Assembly (NCBI GenBank): GCA_003216235.1
Contig: QCJE01000004.1
Coordinates: forward strand, 1 to 64,000
Reading direction: 5' to 3'
DNA from: Pelagibacteraceae bacterium AG-404-P07
GTDB lineage: Bacteria > Pseudomonadota > Alphaproteobacteria > Pelagibacterales > Pelagibacteraceae
DNA length: 64,000 bases
Below, one piece after another: positions 40,548 through 51,626 of the stretch. The translations under genes were made by a program, and so were the position numbers. Every line of letters starts with the position of its first letter. The first letter of the stretch is position 1. The notes below the pieces were generated by a model, which was not told the DNA's origin, did no database searches, and worked only from the letters and a program-made list of their open reading frames with translations.

Positions 40548-41442
40548 GTCTTTTTACCTTTAATAATCTTTTAAAATAATCAGGAAGTAAAGCTTTATAA
40601 GTATATTTCTTTTTATTAATCATAAATCTAATTTGATAAGAATGAAGCATTAGTTCTTTATTTATACCTTTTGTAGATATAGAAGATCTGTACTTTTTAT
40701 CACCATAAATTGAATGTCCAATATTAAATAATTGTTTTCGTAATTGATGTTTTCTTCCTGTGATTGGTTTCATTTCTAATAAACTTGAGCTAGAATTTTT
40801 ATCTAAAACTTTAAAGATTGTTTTTGCTTTCTCAACAATCTTTTTACCATTGTCGTATCTTATTAAATCATCTATCCATTCACCTGAGTCTGTTTCAACT
40901 TCTCCATTACATATCGCTAGATAAGTTTTGTGAACTTTTCTTAATCTAAATAAAGAAGTTAACAATTGAGCTGTTTCCCTATTTTTTGCCATTATGAAGA
41001 CTCCAGAGGTGTCTTTATCTAGTCTATGGACTGAATAGGGTTTGCTATCTTGAAAAATTTTACTTTTAGAAAATATATCAACTAAATTTTTTTTCGATTT
41101 TGTGCCTCCTTGAACTGAAATACCCGCACTTTTATTAAGAACTATAAAATTTTCATTATCATCTATGACTAGATCTTCATTTGATTTGATTATTTCATTT
41201 GATGGGTTAAATCTTTTTTTTTTTTGAATGATATTTTCTTTAAAATTTAAATTAAAAATAACAATTTTATCATTTGTTTTAACTTTAAATGAACTTTTAA
41301 CTTTTTTTTTATTAATTTTAATTTTTCCTGATCTTAAAAATTTTTCTATTAAACTTTGAGGTATATTTCCAATCTTATTTCTTAACCACCTGTCTAAACG
41401 CATATTATCATACGTTGAGTCAACGATATAATTTTTAATCAT
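40525..41442 (-). CDS. rluC: Large-subunit rRNA pseudouridine synthase RluC-like
   Basis: S4 domain ([11 protein letters not shown]) and pseudouridine synthase motif [19 protein letters not shown]. Confidence 0.9.
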   Translation of the reverse strand: MIKNYIVDSTYDNMRLDRWLRNKIGNIPQSLIEKFLRSGKIKINKKKVKSSFKVKTNDKIVIFNLNFKENIIQKKKRFNPSNEIIKSNEDLVIDDNENFIVLNKSAGISVQGGTKSKKNLVDIFSKSKIFQDSKPYSVHRLDKDTSGVFIMAKNRETAQLLTSLFRLRKVHKTYLAICNGEVETDSGEWIDDLIRYDNGKKIVEKAKTIFKVLDKNSSSSLLEMKPITGRKHQLRKQLFNIGHSIYGDKKYRSSISTKGINKELMLHSYQIRFMINKKKYTYKALLPDYFKRLLKVKRLNFSSLK

Positions 41443-41461
41443 GATAACTTAAGCTGTGATT

Positions 41462-41905
41462 TTAAGCCGTAGCTATTTTTTGTTCTTCTTTTTTCTTTTC
41501 TTCTTTAGCGGGATTTTTTTTCTTTTTATCAATTTTTTTTGCTTCAACATCTCTGTCAACAAATTCAATTATTGCCATTGGTGCATTATCACCATATCTA
41601 AAACCAGCTTTAATTATTCTTGTATAACCGCCTGATCTTTTTTCATATCTTTTAGATAAAGTTTTTTTTACTTTGTTTGCTGATTTAATATCTTGTAACT
41701 GAGAAACTAACATTTTGGTGTTATGTAATGAATTTTTTTTTCCTAATGTTATAAGCTTGTCAGCTTGTGGTTTTAAAAATTTTGCTTTAGGTAGGGTTGT
41801 TTTGATTTGTTCATATTTAACCAATGAATTCAACATATTCTTTAATAAAGCTTTTCTATGCTCTGATGTTCTGTTCAATTTTTTATTTGCTAGTCCATGT
41901 CGCAT
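41462..41905 (-). CDS. rplQ: 50S ribosomal protein L17
   Basis: [42 protein letters not shown]; follows rpoA. Confidence 0.96.
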   Translation of the reverse strand: MRHGLANKKLNRTSEHRKALLKNMLNSLVKYEQIKTTLPKAKFLKPQADKLITLGKKNSLHNTKMLVSQLQDIKSANKVKKTLSKRYEKRSGGYTRIIKAGFRYGDNAPMAIIEFVDRDVEAKKIDKKKKNPAKEEKKKEEQKIATA

Positions 41906-42933
41906 TAAATCGACTCCTCCAATTTTTTAGACATCTCGGCAATATTATCTGGTGGCCAGTTTGGAATTTCCATTCCTAAATACAAAGACATTCCAGTCAA
42001 GACTTCTTTTATTTCGTTCAATGATTTTCTTCCAAAATTGGGTGTTCTTAACATTTCACCTTCTGATTTTTGAACCAAATCTCCAATGTAAATTATATTA
42101 TCATTTTTAAGACAGTTCATTGATCTAACTGATAACTCTAACTCATCAACTTTTCTTAATAAGTTCTTATTAAATTCTGGTTCTTGAGAAACCTCTTTAA
42201 CTGGTGCTTCTACAGGTTCATCAAAATTAATAAACATTTTCAATTGATCTTGAAATATTCTTGCTGAATAAGCTACGGCATCTTCAGCGGATATAGATCC
42301 GTTAGTTTCAACTTCCATTGTTAACTTATCATAATCTAAAGCTTTACCTTCTCTTGCTGTGCTTACTGAGTAAGAAACTTTTTTAACTGGGCTGTATAAT
42401 GAATCTATAGCAATGAGTCCTAATGGTGGCTCTTCTGGCTTATTTAATTCTGCAGGAACGTATCCTTTTCCAGTATTGACATTCATTTCCATATGAAAAT
42501 TTGTATTCTCATCTAAATTACAAATCACTAAATCTGGATTTAATATCTCTACATCTGCTACAGGCGTAATATTTGAAGCCTTTATCTCTCCAGGTCCTTT
42601 AGCATCTAATACTAATTTTTTTGTTCCTTCAGATGAATTTTTTAAAGCAAGTAATTTAACGTTTAAGACAATGTCTGTAACATCTTCTCTTACTCCTTTA
42701 ATAGATGTGAATTCATGTAATACACCATCAATTTGTATAGATGTAACAGCTGTCCCTTGAATTGAAGATAATAATATTCTTCTTAAAGAATTTCCCAAGG
42801 TTAAGCCATACCCTTTTTCTAATGGTTCAGCTGTTATAGTTGCTCTTGTTAAATCCTCACTTATCTTTACGTCTAATTTTGATGGTTTAATTAAAGATTT
42901 CCAATTTTTTAAATTTACATTTGCAGTTTCCAT
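41905..42933 (-). CDS. rpoA: RNA polymerase alpha subunit
   Basis: [41 protein letters not shown]-terminal [15 protein letters not shown]. Confidence 0.97.
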   Translation of the reverse strand: METANVNLKNWKSLIKPSKLDVKISEDLTRATITAEPLEKGYGLTLGNSLRRILLSSIQGTAVTSIQIDGVLHEFTSIKGVREDVTDIVLNVKLLALKNSSEGTKKLVLDAKGPGEIKASNITPVADVEILNPDLVICNLDENTNFHMEMNVNTGKGYVPAELNKPEEPPLGLIAIDSLYSPVKKVSYSVSTAREGKALDYDKLTMEVETNGSISAEDAVAYSARIFQDQLKMFINFDEPVEAPVKEVSQEPEFNKNLLRKVDELELSVRSMNCLKNDNIIYIGDLVQKSEGEMLRTPNFGRKSLNEIKEVLTGMSLYLGMEIPNWPPDNIAEMSKKLEESI

Positions 42934-43382
42934 TAAACTCTCCTTTTTTTTGGCGGTCTAGTTCCGTTATGTGGCATTGGTGTAGTATCTTTTATTGATA
43001 ATATTTTAAATCCTCTTGCCTGTAGTGCTCTCAATGCTGTCTCTCTACCAGATCCAGGTCCTTTGACCTCAACGGATAAAGTTTTCATCCCATATTCCAA
43101 TGCTTTTGCTGCAGCTGAATCAGCAGCAACTTGAGCAGCATATGGTGTTGACTTTCTAGATCCTTTAAAACCTTTTTGACCTGCAGAAGCCCACGAAATA
43201 ACATTTCCGTTAGTATCTGCAATTGAGATAATAGTGTTATTAAAAGTAGATTGAACATAAGCAATTCCATTATGAACACTTTTTTTTGTTTTCTTTTTTT
43301 TTGAGTAACTACTTTTTATAATTTTCTTATTTGATTTTTCAACTTTTTGATCTTTATTTTCTATCTTATCAGTTTTAGACAT
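42933..43382 (-). CDS. rpsK: 30S ribosomal protein S11
   Basis: [59 protein letters not shown]. Confidence 0.96.
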   Translation of the reverse strand: MSKTDKIENKDQKVEKSNKKIIKSSYSKKKKTKKSVHNGIAYVQSTFNNTIISIADTNGNVISWASAGQKGFKGSRKSTPYAAQVAADSAAAKALEYGMKTLSVEVKGPGSGRETALRALQARGFKILSIKDTTPMPHNGTRPPKKRRV

Positions 43383-43384
43383 AT

Positions 43385-43768
43385 TTATTTCTTAAGTGGT
43401 GTTAATTTTTTACCAGCAATAGCTATAGCTTTTCCTTTTCTCGTTCTTGCATTACACCTAGTTCTTTGTCCTCTTACAGGTAGCTTTTTTCTATGCCTGC
43501 TACCTCTGTAACAAGCAAGATCTATTAATCTTTTAATACTTAATGAATAATCTCTTCTCAAATCACCCTCAACTTTAAAATTTTGGTCGATATACTCTCT
43601 TATCTTAAGAATTTCTTCATCAGTAAGCTCATTAACTCTTTTCTTTTTTGGTATTTCTAGAGAAGTGCAAATTTGTTTAGAAAATCTATCACCAATTCCA
43701 TAAATATAAGTTAATCCAATATGGACCAATTTATTTTGGGGAATATTAATACCTGCTATACGAGCCAT
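43385..43768 (-). CDS. rpsM: 30S ribosomal protein S13
   Basis: [51 protein letters not shown]. Confidence 0.97.
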   Translation of the reverse strand: MARIAGINIPQNKLVHIGLTYIYGIGDRFSKQICTSLEIPKKKRVNELTDEEILKIREYIDQNFKVEGDLRRDYSLSIKRLIDLACYRGSRHRKKLPVRGQRTRCNARTRKGKAIAIAGKKLTPLKK

Positions 43769-43791
43769 AAATATGTGATAAAATTTAGCCT

Positions 43792-43819
43792 TTTATATAA
43801 GAAGATCTTTTAAAGTCAA
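43792..43819 (-). promoter_or_regulatory. Candidate sigma70-type promoter for rpsM-rpsK-rpoA-rplQ
   Basis: Minus strand TTGACT (43819-43814), 16-nt spacer, TATAAA (43797-43792) in the only sizeable gap between adk and rpsM. Confidence 0.6.
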
Positions 43820-43823
43820 CGGC

Positions 43824-44387
43824 TTATACGTTGATAAAAGTGTCAATTTTCCTTGTTATTTCGTCAATTTCAAGACTTCCGTCTATCTCCACAAAATTTT
43901 GATTTTTTGAGTAAAAATCGAGAACAGGTTTTGTTGTTTCCATATAAGTATCATATCTTTTAATTATAGTGTCTGTATTATCATCTGATCTGTTTTCTAA
44001 AACCTTTCTTTTTTCAATTCTATTTAATATTGTCTCTTTATTAACATTAAGAAAAAAAATAAAATTTATTTTTTGAGTAGTTTCATCTAATAATTTATTT
44101 AAATTTTTTGCCTGAGTTAATGATCTAGGATATCCATCAAATATTAATTTGTTTTTTTTTTGGATATCAAAAATGATATTTTTTATAAGATTGTTAACAA
44201 TTTCATCACTAACAAACTTACCATCATTCATGTTATGAATGATTTTTTTACCAATTTCAGTGTTTCTTTTAATCTCTGACCTTAATATTTCCCCTGTAGA
44301 AACATGAAATGCATTTAACTTTTTTACCAAGTATTTTGCCTGAGTGCCTTTGCCAGCTCCTGGGGGACCAAACAAAATTATATTCAC
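43824..44387 (-). CDS. adk: Adenylate kinase
   Basis: NIILFGPPGAGKGTQAKYLVKK, FDGYPRSLTQAKNL; between secY and rpsM. Confidence 0.96.
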   Translation of the reverse strand: MNIILFGPPGAGKGTQAKYLVKKLNAFHVSTGEILRSEIKRNTEIGKKIIHNMNDGKFVSDEIVNNLIKNIIFDIQKKNKLIFDGYPRSLTQAKNLNKLLDETTQKINFIFFLNVNKETILNRIEKRKVLENRSDDNTDTIIKRYDTYMETTKPVLDFYSKNQNFVEIDGSLEIDEITRKIDTFINV

Positions 44388-44390
44388 TTT

Positions 44391-45671
44391 TTATCTTCCA
44401 AATTTAGTTTTTTTAATAAGTTGTTCGTATTGAGAGCTCATTAATCTTGTTTGTATTTGTGTTACAGTATCAATTGCCACAACAACAACAATCAAAATTG
44501 AAGTTCCACCTAAATAAAATGGAATAGGATAATTTGCTATTAAAAATTCTGGCATCAAACAAACTAAGGTTAGATATAAAGCTCCAATAGTTGTAAGTTT
44601 TGTTAAAATATTTTCTATATATAATGCCGTGCTTTCACCAGGTCTAATTCCAGGAATAAATCCACCATATTTTCTTAAATTATCCGCTGTTTCAGTTGGA
44701 TTAAAAGTTATAGATGTATAAAAAAAAGTAAAAAATATAATTCCAGACGCATAAAGAAGCATATAAAGTGGTTGTCCTTGCGTAAAGTAAGAACTTATAT
44801 TTAAAAAAGTTTCACTTTCAGACAAATTAAAATTAGAGAAAGTTACAGGCAATAATAGCAAAGCAGATGCAAAAATTGCTGGAATAACACCAGCTTGATT
44901 TATTTTCAATGGTAAATGAGATGACTCTCCTCCATACATTTTGTTGCCCATTTGTCTTTTTGGATAATTGATTAATATTTTCCTAAGAGCTCTCTCCATA
45001 AACACAATAAAAAGAATAGTTAAAATTAACAATACAAAAATTCCAATTATCATTATAGTAGAAATTGCTCCAGTTCTTCCAAGTTCAAATGTCGTAACTA
45101 ATGCTCTAGGTATTTCAGCTACAATACCAGCAAAAATAATTAAAGAAATTCCATTGCCTATACCTCTTTGTGTTATTTGTTCACCTAACCACATTAAAAA
45201 AATTGTTCCAGCAACAATTGTTGTTACAGTTGAAATTTTAAAAAAGACTCCTGGATTAATTACTAAATCAGCGGATGACTCTAAACCAACCGCTAAACCA
45301 TAACCTTGAATAGTTGCAAGTAATACTGTTCCATATCTAGTAATTTGAGTTATTTTAGCTCTGCCTGTCTCACCTTGTGATTTTAAATTTTTAAAATAAT
45401 CAGAAACACCAGTGAGTAATTGGACTATAATTGATGATGATATGTATGGCATTATTCCAAGTGCAAATATTGCCATTCTACTTACAGCACCACCTGCAAA
45501 TACATTAAACATACCCAGCAACCCTTTTTGATTGCCTTCCATCATTATTTTTAATTGTTCAGGATCAATGCCAGGTAATGGTACAAATGTTCCAAACCTG
45601 TAAACTGATAGGATAAAAATTGTAAATAAAATTCTGTTTCTTAAATCATTTGTAGATGATGAAGCGCTCAT
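44391..45671 (-). CDS. secY: Protein translocase subunit SecY
   Basis: RILFTIFILSVYRFGTFVPLPGID, GIMPYISSSIIVQLL, GGFIPGIRPGESTALYIE. Confidence 0.97.
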   Translation of the reverse strand: MSASSSTNDLRNRILFTIFILSVYRFGTFVPLPGIDPEQLKIMMEGNQKGLLGMFNVFAGGAVSRMAIFALGIMPYISSSIIVQLLTGVSDYFKNLKSQGETGRAKITQITRYGTVLLATIQGYGLAVGLESSADLVINPGVFFKISTVTTIVAGTIFLMWLGEQITQRGIGNGISLIIFAGIVAEIPRALVTTFELGRTGAISTIMIIGIFVLLILTILFIVFMERALRKILINYPKRQMGNKMYGGESSHLPLKINQAGVIPAIFASALLLLPVTFSNFNLSESETFLNISSYFTQGQPLYMLLYASGIIFFTFFYTSITFNPTETADNLRKYGGFIPGIRPGESTALYIENILTKLTTIGALYLTLVCLMPEFLIANYPIPFYLGGTSILIVVVVAIDTVTQIQTRLMSSQYEQLIKKTKFGR

Positions 45672-45681
45672 TTAATATTAG

Positions 45682-46134
45682 TTATTTCTTTAATTGAATT
45701 GATCCACCAATTTTTTCAAGTTTCTTTACTGCTGATTTTGAAGCAAGGTCTGCAATTATATTAATCTTATCTTTAATTTCACCTGAACCTAATATTTTAA
45801 GTTTTTTTGAGTTTTTATTAATTAATTTCAATTTTTTAAGTAATTCAGAATTTAAAACATCGTTTGTATTGATGTTTTTTTTAGTAATATAAGATTGGAT
45901 CTTATCTAAATTTAAAATTGCTATATTTAATTTATTAATTGCATTGAAACCTCTTTTTGGTAACCGTCTATAAAGTGGCATTTGTCCACCTTCAAAACTT
46001 TTAATAGCAACTCCTGATCTTGATTTTTGACCCTTTACTCCTCGTCCTGAGGTTTTTCCTTTTCCAGAACCTATACCTCTCCCTACTCTTGTTTTTGTTT
46101 TATTCATTTTTGTTCTATTATTTAAACTTGTCAT
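45682..46134 (-). CDS. rplO: 50S ribosomal protein L15
   Basis: RVGRGIGSGKGKTSGRGVKGQKSRSGVAIKSFEGGQMPLYRRLPKRGF. Confidence 0.96.
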   Translation of the reverse strand: MTSLNNRTKMNKTKTRVGRGIGSGKGKTSGRGVKGQKSRSGVAIKSFEGGQMPLYRRLPKRGFNAINKLNIAILNLDKIQSYITKKNINTNDVLNSELLKKLKLINKNSKKLKILGSGEIKDKINIIADLASKSAVKKLEKIGGSIQLKK

Positions 46135-46649
46135 TATCCTCTTTTTTCGATTATTTGAGAAATTTTCTTGTTTCTAATTGTTGAAATCTGTTTTGGAGAA
46201 TTTTGTTTCATTAAAGCTTTCATTGTTGCTCTTATAACATTATGTGCATTAGACGTGCCCATTGACTTTGCGACTATATCTTTCACACCTAACACTTCAC
46301 AAACAGCTCTAACAGGTCCTCCAGCAATAATACCAGTTCCTTTCGATGCAGAACGTAAAACTATTTTTCCAGAACCATCTTTTGCCTTAACATCATGGTG
46401 AATTGTTCTTCCTTCTCTTAGAGGAATTTGTATTAATTTTCTTCTTGCCATTTCATTTGCTTTTTTAATTGCATCTGGAACTTGTTTAGCTTTAGCATGA
46501 GCTATACCTATTTTACCAGCTTGATTACCAACCACAACTAAAGCTGAAAATCCAAACCTTCTACCACCTTTTACTACTTTAGTAATTCTATTTATGTGTA
46601 CAAGCTTTTCTAAAATATCGTCTTTCTTTTTTTCTTTATAATTTTCCAT
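46134..46649 (-). CDS. rpsE: 30S ribosomal protein S5
   Basis: VHINRITKVVKGGRRFGFSALVVVGNQAGKIGIAHAKAKQVPDAI. Confidence 0.97.
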   Translation of the reverse strand: MENYKEKKKDDILEKLVHINRITKVVKGGRRFGFSALVVVGNQAGKIGIAHAKAKQVPDAIKKANEMARRKLIQIPLREGRTIHHDVKAKDGSGKIVLRSASKGTGIIAGGPVRAVCEVLGVKDIVAKSMGTSNAHNVIRATMKALMKQNSPKQISTIRNKKISQIIEKRG

Positions 46650-46651
46650 AT

Positions 46652-47008
46652 CTAAAAATCCATTCCATTTTTTCTTAAAGTTTCAGCAAAAATCTTAATT
46701 CTTCCGTGGTATTTATATATGCCTCTGTCAAAAAATATTTTTGTTATTTTTTTCTCTTGTGCTTTTTTTGCTAGTTTTTCTGCAACAATTTTTGATAACT
46801 CTGTTTTATTCACTTTTGATGCAGATTTAATATCTTTTTCAATTGATGATGCTGAAATTAAAGTGGTGTTATTATTATCATCTATTATTTGGGCAAAAAT
46901 ATTTTTTGATGATCTTGATATACTTAGTCTAAATCTATCTCTAGATGCAACCTTTTTAACTTTATTGCTTACTCTATATCGTTTTCTTTTTGTTGTATCT
47001 AGTTTCAT
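46652..47008 (-). CDS. rplR: 50S ribosomal protein L18
   Basis: [20 protein letters not shown]...[27 protein letters not shown]. Confidence 0.95.
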   Translation of the reverse strand: MKLDTTKRKRYRVSNKVKKVASRDRFRLSISRSSKNIFAQIIDDNNNTTLISASSIEKDIKSASKVNKTELSKIVAEKLAKKAQEKKITKIFFDRGIYKYHGRIKIFAETLRKNGMDF

Positions 47009-47547
47009 TATTTTTTCTTTCCCTCTTTTTTTAAAATATACTGACCTTTTTCTCTTACACCTTTTCCTTTATACGGTTCAATTTTTCTTAAAGTTTTTAA
47101 TTTGGAAACTACAGCTCCTACTTGTTGTTTATCTTGTCCACTAATTTTAATTGTTGTTTGTTTTTCAACAATAATTTTGATTCCATCTGGAATTTCAAAA
47201 TTAATGTCGTGACTATAGCCTAATTGTAAATTTAATATGTTACTTTTTAAGGCAGCTCTATAACCAACACCAACTAGTTCTAGCGTTTTTTCATATCCTT
47301 TACTTGAGCCAATAACTGCGTTATTTATTAAACTTCTATTCATTCCCCATAATCTCTTTGTGTTTTGATTGATCTTTTTTGGTTTTATAGATATTGCTTT
47401 TCCATCTTTGATATCAAGGCTAAAAAGATTTAAATCAATGTTTAATGATTTTTTTCCCAAAGGACCCTCAATATTTAAATTACTCCCCGCTAGAGCAACT
47501 TTTACTTTTTCTGGAATTGAAATATTTATTTTACCAATTTTAGACAT
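47008..47547 (-). CDS. rplF: 50S ribosomal protein L6
   Basis: [61 protein letters not shown]. Confidence 0.96.
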   Translation of the reverse strand: MSKIGKINISIPEKVKVALAGSNLNIEGPLGKKSLNIDLNLFSLDIKDGKAISIKPKKINQNTKRLWGMNRSLINNAVIGSSKGYEKTLELVGVGYRAALKSNILNLQLGYSHDINFEIPDGIKIIVEKQTTIKISGQDKQQVGAVVSKLKTLRKIEPYKGKGVREKGQYILKKEGKKK

Positions 47548-47943
47548 TTAAAACACCTTACAAATTATTTCCCCACCAACTTTTTGTTTTCTTGCGTCTA
47601 TATCTGTCATAACTCCCTTTGGAGTTGACACAATAGCTATTCCAAGTCCATTATTAATTTTTGGTAGACTCTCCGCACTTGAAAAAATTCTTCTCCCTGG
47701 TTTTGATACACGTTCAAAAGCGTTAATAACAGGATTTCCAGAATGATATTTTAATTCTAATGATAATATTGATTTATTATCTTCTGAATTAACCTTAAAA
47801 TCTCTTATAAAACCCTCATTCTTTAAAATGTCAGCTATCTTTGCTTTAAAATTTGATGATGGCAGTTCTACTTTTTTATGATTTCTAGATTGAGCATTTT
47901 TAATTCTAGCAATCATATCTCCTATTGGGTCACTTAAGCTCAT
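47548..47943 (-). CDS. rpsH: 30S ribosomal protein S8
   Basis: MSLSDPIGDMIARIKNAQSRNHKKVELPSS, GLGIAIVSTPKGVMTDIDARKQKVGGEIICKVF. The listed ORF extends to 48000; ATG at 47943 preferred. Confidence 0.95.
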   Translation of the reverse strand: MSLSDPIGDMIARIKNAQSRNHKKVELPSSNFKAKIADILKNEGFIRDFKVNSEDNKSILSLELKYHSGNPVINAFERVSKPGRRIFSSAESLPKINNGLGIAIVSTPKGVMTDIDARKQKVGGEIICKVF

Positions 47944-47953
47944 ATTTTCCTTT

Positions 47954-48259
47954 CTACCAACTTGATTTAACCAATCCTGGTATCTTTCCTTGCAAACCAA
48001 GTTGTCTTAATGCAATTCGAGATATTTTTAATTTTCTATAAACACCATGAGGTCTACCAGTAATTTGGCATCTATTCATAATTCTATTTTTAGCTGAATT
48101 TCTAGGAAGTTTTGAAAGTTTTTGTTGAGCCTTAAATCTTTCTTCTAATGGTATCTTTTTGTCCATTATTATTTTTTTTAATTTGTCTCTTTTTTTAAAA
48201 AATTTATTTGAAAGCTTAATTCTTTTATTGTTTTTATTAATTGAGCTTAGTTTAGCCAT
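47954..48259 (-). CDS. rpsN: 30S ribosomal protein S14
   Basis: MAKLSSINKNNKRIKLSNKF, NRCQITGRPHGVYRKLKISRIALRQLGLQGKIPGLVKSSW. Confidence 0.96.
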   Translation of the reverse strand: MAKLSSINKNNKRIKLSNKFFKKRDKLKKIIMDKKIPLEERFKAQQKLSKLPRNSAKNRIMNRCQITGRPHGVYRKLKISRIALRQLGLQGKIPGLVKSSW

Positions 48260-48260
48260 A

Positions 48261-48815
48261 TTAATTATCTCCTTTTTTAATAAATGGAAAATTCAATTTT
48301 TCTAATAAAGCATAACTGTGATCTATTTCTTTTGATGAAATTACTAATGTAATATCAAGACCTCTTACTTTATCTGCTCTATCAAAGCTTACTTCTGGAA
48401 AAATAATATGTTCCTTAATACCAAATGTATAATTTCCAAATTTATCAAAACCTTTTGCAGATAGACCTCTAAAATCTTTAATTCTTGGCAAAGCAATATT
48501 TACTAATCTATCTAAAAATTCATACATTTTATTTTTTCTTAAAGTAACTTTCAAACCAGCATTTGCACCTTTTCTTGTTTTAAAATTTGCGACAGATTTT
48601 TTAAATTTAGTAGTTACTGGTTTTTGTCCAGTGATTTTTGCTAAATCTTCTTCACATGATTTTAAAATTTTTGAATCACTGCCTTCAATGCCAAGCCCCA
48701 TATTTAATATAATTTTTTGTAATTTTGGACCCATGTAAACATTTTTATAACCAAACTTAGTTTTTAAAGCTGGTTGAATTTCTTTATGAAATAAATTTTT
48801 TAATCTTGGTATCAT
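48261..48815 (-). CDS. rplE: 50S ribosomal protein L5
   Basis: KIILNMGLGIEGSDSK, ITGQKPVTTKFKKSVANFKTRKGANAGLKVTLR. Confidence 0.96.
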   Translation of the reverse strand: MIPRLKNLFHKEIQPALKTKFGYKNVYMGPKLQKIILNMGLGIEGSDSKILKSCEEDLAKITGQKPVTTKFKKSVANFKTRKGANAGLKVTLRKNKMYEFLDRLVNIALPRIKDFRGLSAKGFDKFGNYTFGIKEHIIFPEVSFDRADKVRGLDITLVISSKEIDHSYALLEKLNFPFIKKGDN

Positions 48816-49060
48816 TATTTTTTAGCCCCTTTTTTTTTATCTTTTTTTCCTTCAACTAATTTTAAGTTTGATAAATGAATAAAACTTTCTTTTGAAAAAA
48901 TTCCACCTTTTTTTTCTTTAGTTGTTTTAACATGCTTTTTAACCATATTTATTTCCTTAACTTTAGCTCTATTATTTTCTCTATCAATTTCAATTACTTC
49001 GCCTTCTTTTTTCTTGTCTCTTCCAGATAAAACTAAAACTTTTAATCCTTTTTTAATCAT
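48815..49060 (-). CDS. rplX: 50S ribosomal protein L24
   Basis: [42 protein letters not shown]. Confidence 0.94.
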   Translation of the reverse strand: MIKKGLKVLVLSGRDKKKEGEVIEIDRENNRAKVKEINMVKKHVKTTKEKKGGIFSKESFIHLSNLKLVEGKKDKKKGAKK

Positions 49061-49428
49061 TATAAAACCTCTGGAGCTAATGATATTATTTTCATTTGCC
49101 CTCTATTTCTTAATTCTCTAGTGACAGGACCAAAAATTCTTGTTCCTACAGGTTCTCCTTTATCATCAACAAGAACTGCAGCATTGTTGTCAAATTTTAC
49201 CTTAGAGCCATCATCTCTATGTATTCCCTTTTTAACTCTAACAACAACAGCTTTGTGAACAGATCCTTTTTTAACTTTTCCTTTTGGTATTGCTTCTTTT
49301 ACTGCGATAACTATTGTATCTCCAACACTTGCATATCTTCTTTTGGAACCACCTAAAACTTTAATACATTCTATTTTTTTTGCACCAGTGTTATCTGCAA
49401 CTTGTAATTCTGTTTGTACCTGTATCAT
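49060..49428 (-). CDS. rplN: 50S ribosomal protein L14
   Basis: [37 protein letters not shown]. Confidence 0.97.
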   Translation of the reverse strand: MIQVQTELQVADNTGAKKIECIKVLGGSKRRYASVGDTIVIAVKEAIPKGKVKKGSVHKAVVVRVKKGIHRDDGSKVKFDNNAAVLVDDKGEPVGTRIFGPVTRELRNRGQMKIISLAPEVL

Positions 49429-49664
49429 TATTTTGAATTCTCCATAACTTGAAATTTTTTATTTTTTGAAAAAGGTTTGCACTCAACAATACTTACTTTA
49501 TCGCCTGTTTTATATTTATTATTTTCATCATGAGCGTTATATTTTTTTCTAACTTTAATTACTTTCTTTAGTAGAGGATGAGCATATTTTCTTTCAACTA
49601 TAACAGTAATAGTTTTATTTGCTTTATCACTTACAACAGTTCCAGATAAAATTTTCTTAGGCAT
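49428..49664 (-). CDS. rpsQ: 30S ribosomal protein S17
   Basis: [47 protein letters not shown]. Confidence 0.95.
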   Translation of the reverse strand: MPKKILSGTVVSDKANKTITVIVERKYAHPLLKKVIKVRKKYNAHDENNKYKTGDKVSIVECKPFSKNKKFQVMENSK

Positions 49665-49848
49665 TTATCTTACCTCTTAATGATGTTTTTAATCTTGCTA
49701 TAGTTTTTTTGGTTTCACTTATCTTTGCAGGATTTGTTACCTGTGAGCTTATTTTTTGAAATCTAAAATTAAATAAATCCTTTTTTAATTTTTCTATATT
49801 TTTAACCATTTCGTCTTTTGACAGTTTTTTAATTTCCTTTTTTTTCAT
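49657..49848 (-). CDS. rpmC: 50S ribosomal protein L29
   Basis: [55 protein letters not shown]. The listed longer ORF overlaps rplP. Confidence 0.93.
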   Translation of the reverse strand: MKKKEIKKLSKDEMVKNIEKLKKDLFNFRFQKISSQVTNPAKISETKKTIARLKTSLRGKINA

Positions 49849-49849
49849 A

Positions 49850-50260
49850 CTAAGCAAACCTCTTAATAGTTTTGGTTTTGATAGGAAGTTTAGCAGAAGC
49901 TTTATATAGTGCTTCTTTTGCAACTTGTTCTGTAACTCCATCAACTTCAAATAAAATTCTACCTGGTTTTACTCTGCAGGCATAAAATTCAGGAGACCCT
50001 TTCCCCTTACCCATACGCACCTCTATTGGTTTTTTTGAGACTGGTATATTTGGAAAAATTCTTGTCCACACTCTTCCTTGTCTTTTCATATGTCTTGTTA
50101 ATGCAACTCTAGCAGCTTCAATTTGTTTACCTGTTACTCTGTCTGGTGATAAAGCTTTTAAAGCAAAAGCACCGTAATTTATAAAATGTGCTCTAGAAGC
50201 ATTTCCTTTAATCCTTCCTTTATGAGCTTTACGCCATTTTGTTCTAACTGGTTGCAACAT
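49850..50260 (-). CDS. rplP: 50S ribosomal protein L16
   Basis: [47 protein letters not shown]. Confidence 0.97.
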   Translation of the reverse strand: MLQPVRTKWRKAHKGRIKGNASRAHFINYGAFALKALSPDRVTGKQIEAARVALTRHMKRQGRVWTRIFPNIPVSKKPIEVRMGKGKGSPEFYACRVKPGRILFEVDGVTEQVAKEALYKASAKLPIKTKTIKRFA

Positions 50261-50261
50261 A

Positions 50262-50942
50262 TTATTCTTTTACTCCTTTTTGAGTTTCCTTATTAGTTTC
50301 TTGACTAAACTCTTTTGCAAAAACTTCTCCTTTATAAATCCAAACTTTAATTCCAATAATTCCATATGTAGTTAATGCTTCTGCTTCAGCATAGTCTATG
50401 TCTGCTCTTAGAGTATGTGATGGTATGCTTCCATCTCTAAGCCATTCAGTTCTAGCAATTTCATTACCACCTAATCTACCACTTATTGATACTTTAATTC
50501 CTTTAGCACCCAATCTTAAACATGACTGCATTGCTCTTTTCATTGCACGCCTATAAGATATTCTTTTTACTAACTGTTGAGCAATATTTTCTGCTACTAA
50601 ATAAGCATTAGTTTCAGGTTTTTTTACTTCTTTGATGTTAAGCATAACTTCATTGATAGTAAGTTTTGACAAATTATTTTTTATCTTATCTATGTCACTA
50701 CCTTTTTTTCCAATTACGAAACCTGGTCTTGAAGTGTAAATTGTGACATAACATTTATTTGAAGTTCTTTCGATCATTACTTTAGATACACCTGAATTGA
50801 TCACATTTTTTTTGATATATTCTCTAATTTTAAAATCCTCTATTAAATAATTACCAAAGTCTTTTTTCTTAGCATACCAAACAGAATCCCATCCTCTATT
50901 GACACCTAATCTAAAACCAACTGGATTAACTTTTTGACCCAT
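50262..50942 (-). CDS. rpsC: 30S ribosomal protein S3
   Basis: [45 protein letters not shown]-like [15 protein letters not shown]. Confidence 0.97.
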   Translation of the reverse strand: MGQKVNPVGFRLGVNRGWDSVWYAKKKDFGNYLIEDFKIREYIKKNVINSGVSKVMIERTSNKCYVTIYTSRPGFVIGKKGSDIDKIKNNLSKLTINEVMLNIKEVKKPETNAYLVAENIAQQLVKRISYRRAMKRAMQSCLRLGAKGIKVSISGRLGGNEIARTEWLRDGSIPSHTLRADIDYAEAEALTTYGIIGIKVWIYKGEVFAKEFSQETNKETQKGVKE

Positions 50943-51324
50943 GACTCTCCATTTTTTTTGTTTCTGATAAAATTATTGTTACACTTGAATAAGGTTTCAA
51001 TATTGGTGCTGCTCTTCCTTTGGCTCTAGGTCTGAATCGTTTCATTATAATCTTTTTTCCACAATAGGCCTCTTTTACAAACAATTTATCAATATCATAC
51101 TGAAAATTATTTTCCGCATTTGCAACTGCTGAACTAATAGTTTTTCTTATATCTTTAGTAATTCTTTTTTCTGAAAACTGTAGATCTCTAATAGCTATAT
51201 CAACTTTTTTTCCAACAATTCCTTTTAATATTGGATTTAACTTTCTAACGCTAGATCTTACATTATTATTGACCGATCTAATTAATTTATTTTTATTTTT
51301 ATCAATTTTCTTTTTTTTACTCAT
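50926..51324 (-). CDS. rplV: 50S ribosomal protein L22
   Basis: [78 protein letters not shown]. Confidence 0.94.
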   Translation of the reverse strand: MSKKKKIDKNKNKLIRSVNNNVRSSVRKLNPILKGIVGKKVDIAIRDLQFSEKRITKDIRKTISSAVANAENNFQYDIDKLFVKEAYCGKKIIMKRFRPRAKGRAAPILKPYSSVTIILSETKKMESHGSKS

Positions 51325-51326
51325 AT

Positions 51327-51626
51327 CTATTTTTTCACTTCTGCCTCTGCTGGTTTAGCTTTTTTATCTGCTGGAGTATGACCGAAAAAAGTTCTAGTAG
51401 GTGCAAATTCACCAAGTTTATGACCGACCATATCTTCAGATATAGTAATAGGAATAAATTTTTTACCATTATAAATTAAAAAACTTACTCCAACAAAATC
51501 AGGAATAATTGTAGATTTTCTAGACCAAGTTTTTATAGGAATTTTTTTAGGATTAGTTTTATATTTATCTACTTTTTTAATCAAACTTTCCTCAACAAAT
51601 GGTCCTTTCCACACCGCTCTAGACAT
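51327..51626 (-). CDS. rpsS: 30S ribosomal protein S19
   Basis: [38 protein letters not shown]. Confidence 0.97.
   Translation of the reverse strand: MSRAVWKGPFVEESLIKKVDKYKTNPKKIPIKTWSRKSTIIPDFVGVSFLIYNGKKFIPITISEDMVGHKLGEFAPTRTFFGHTPADKKAKPAEAEVKK

Noticed and set aside
46719-47144. 141-aa plus-strand ORF antisense to rplR/rplF
   Set aside because: Antisense of conserved ribosomal genes; Phe/Leu-rich composition is the complement of Lys-rich coding sequence.
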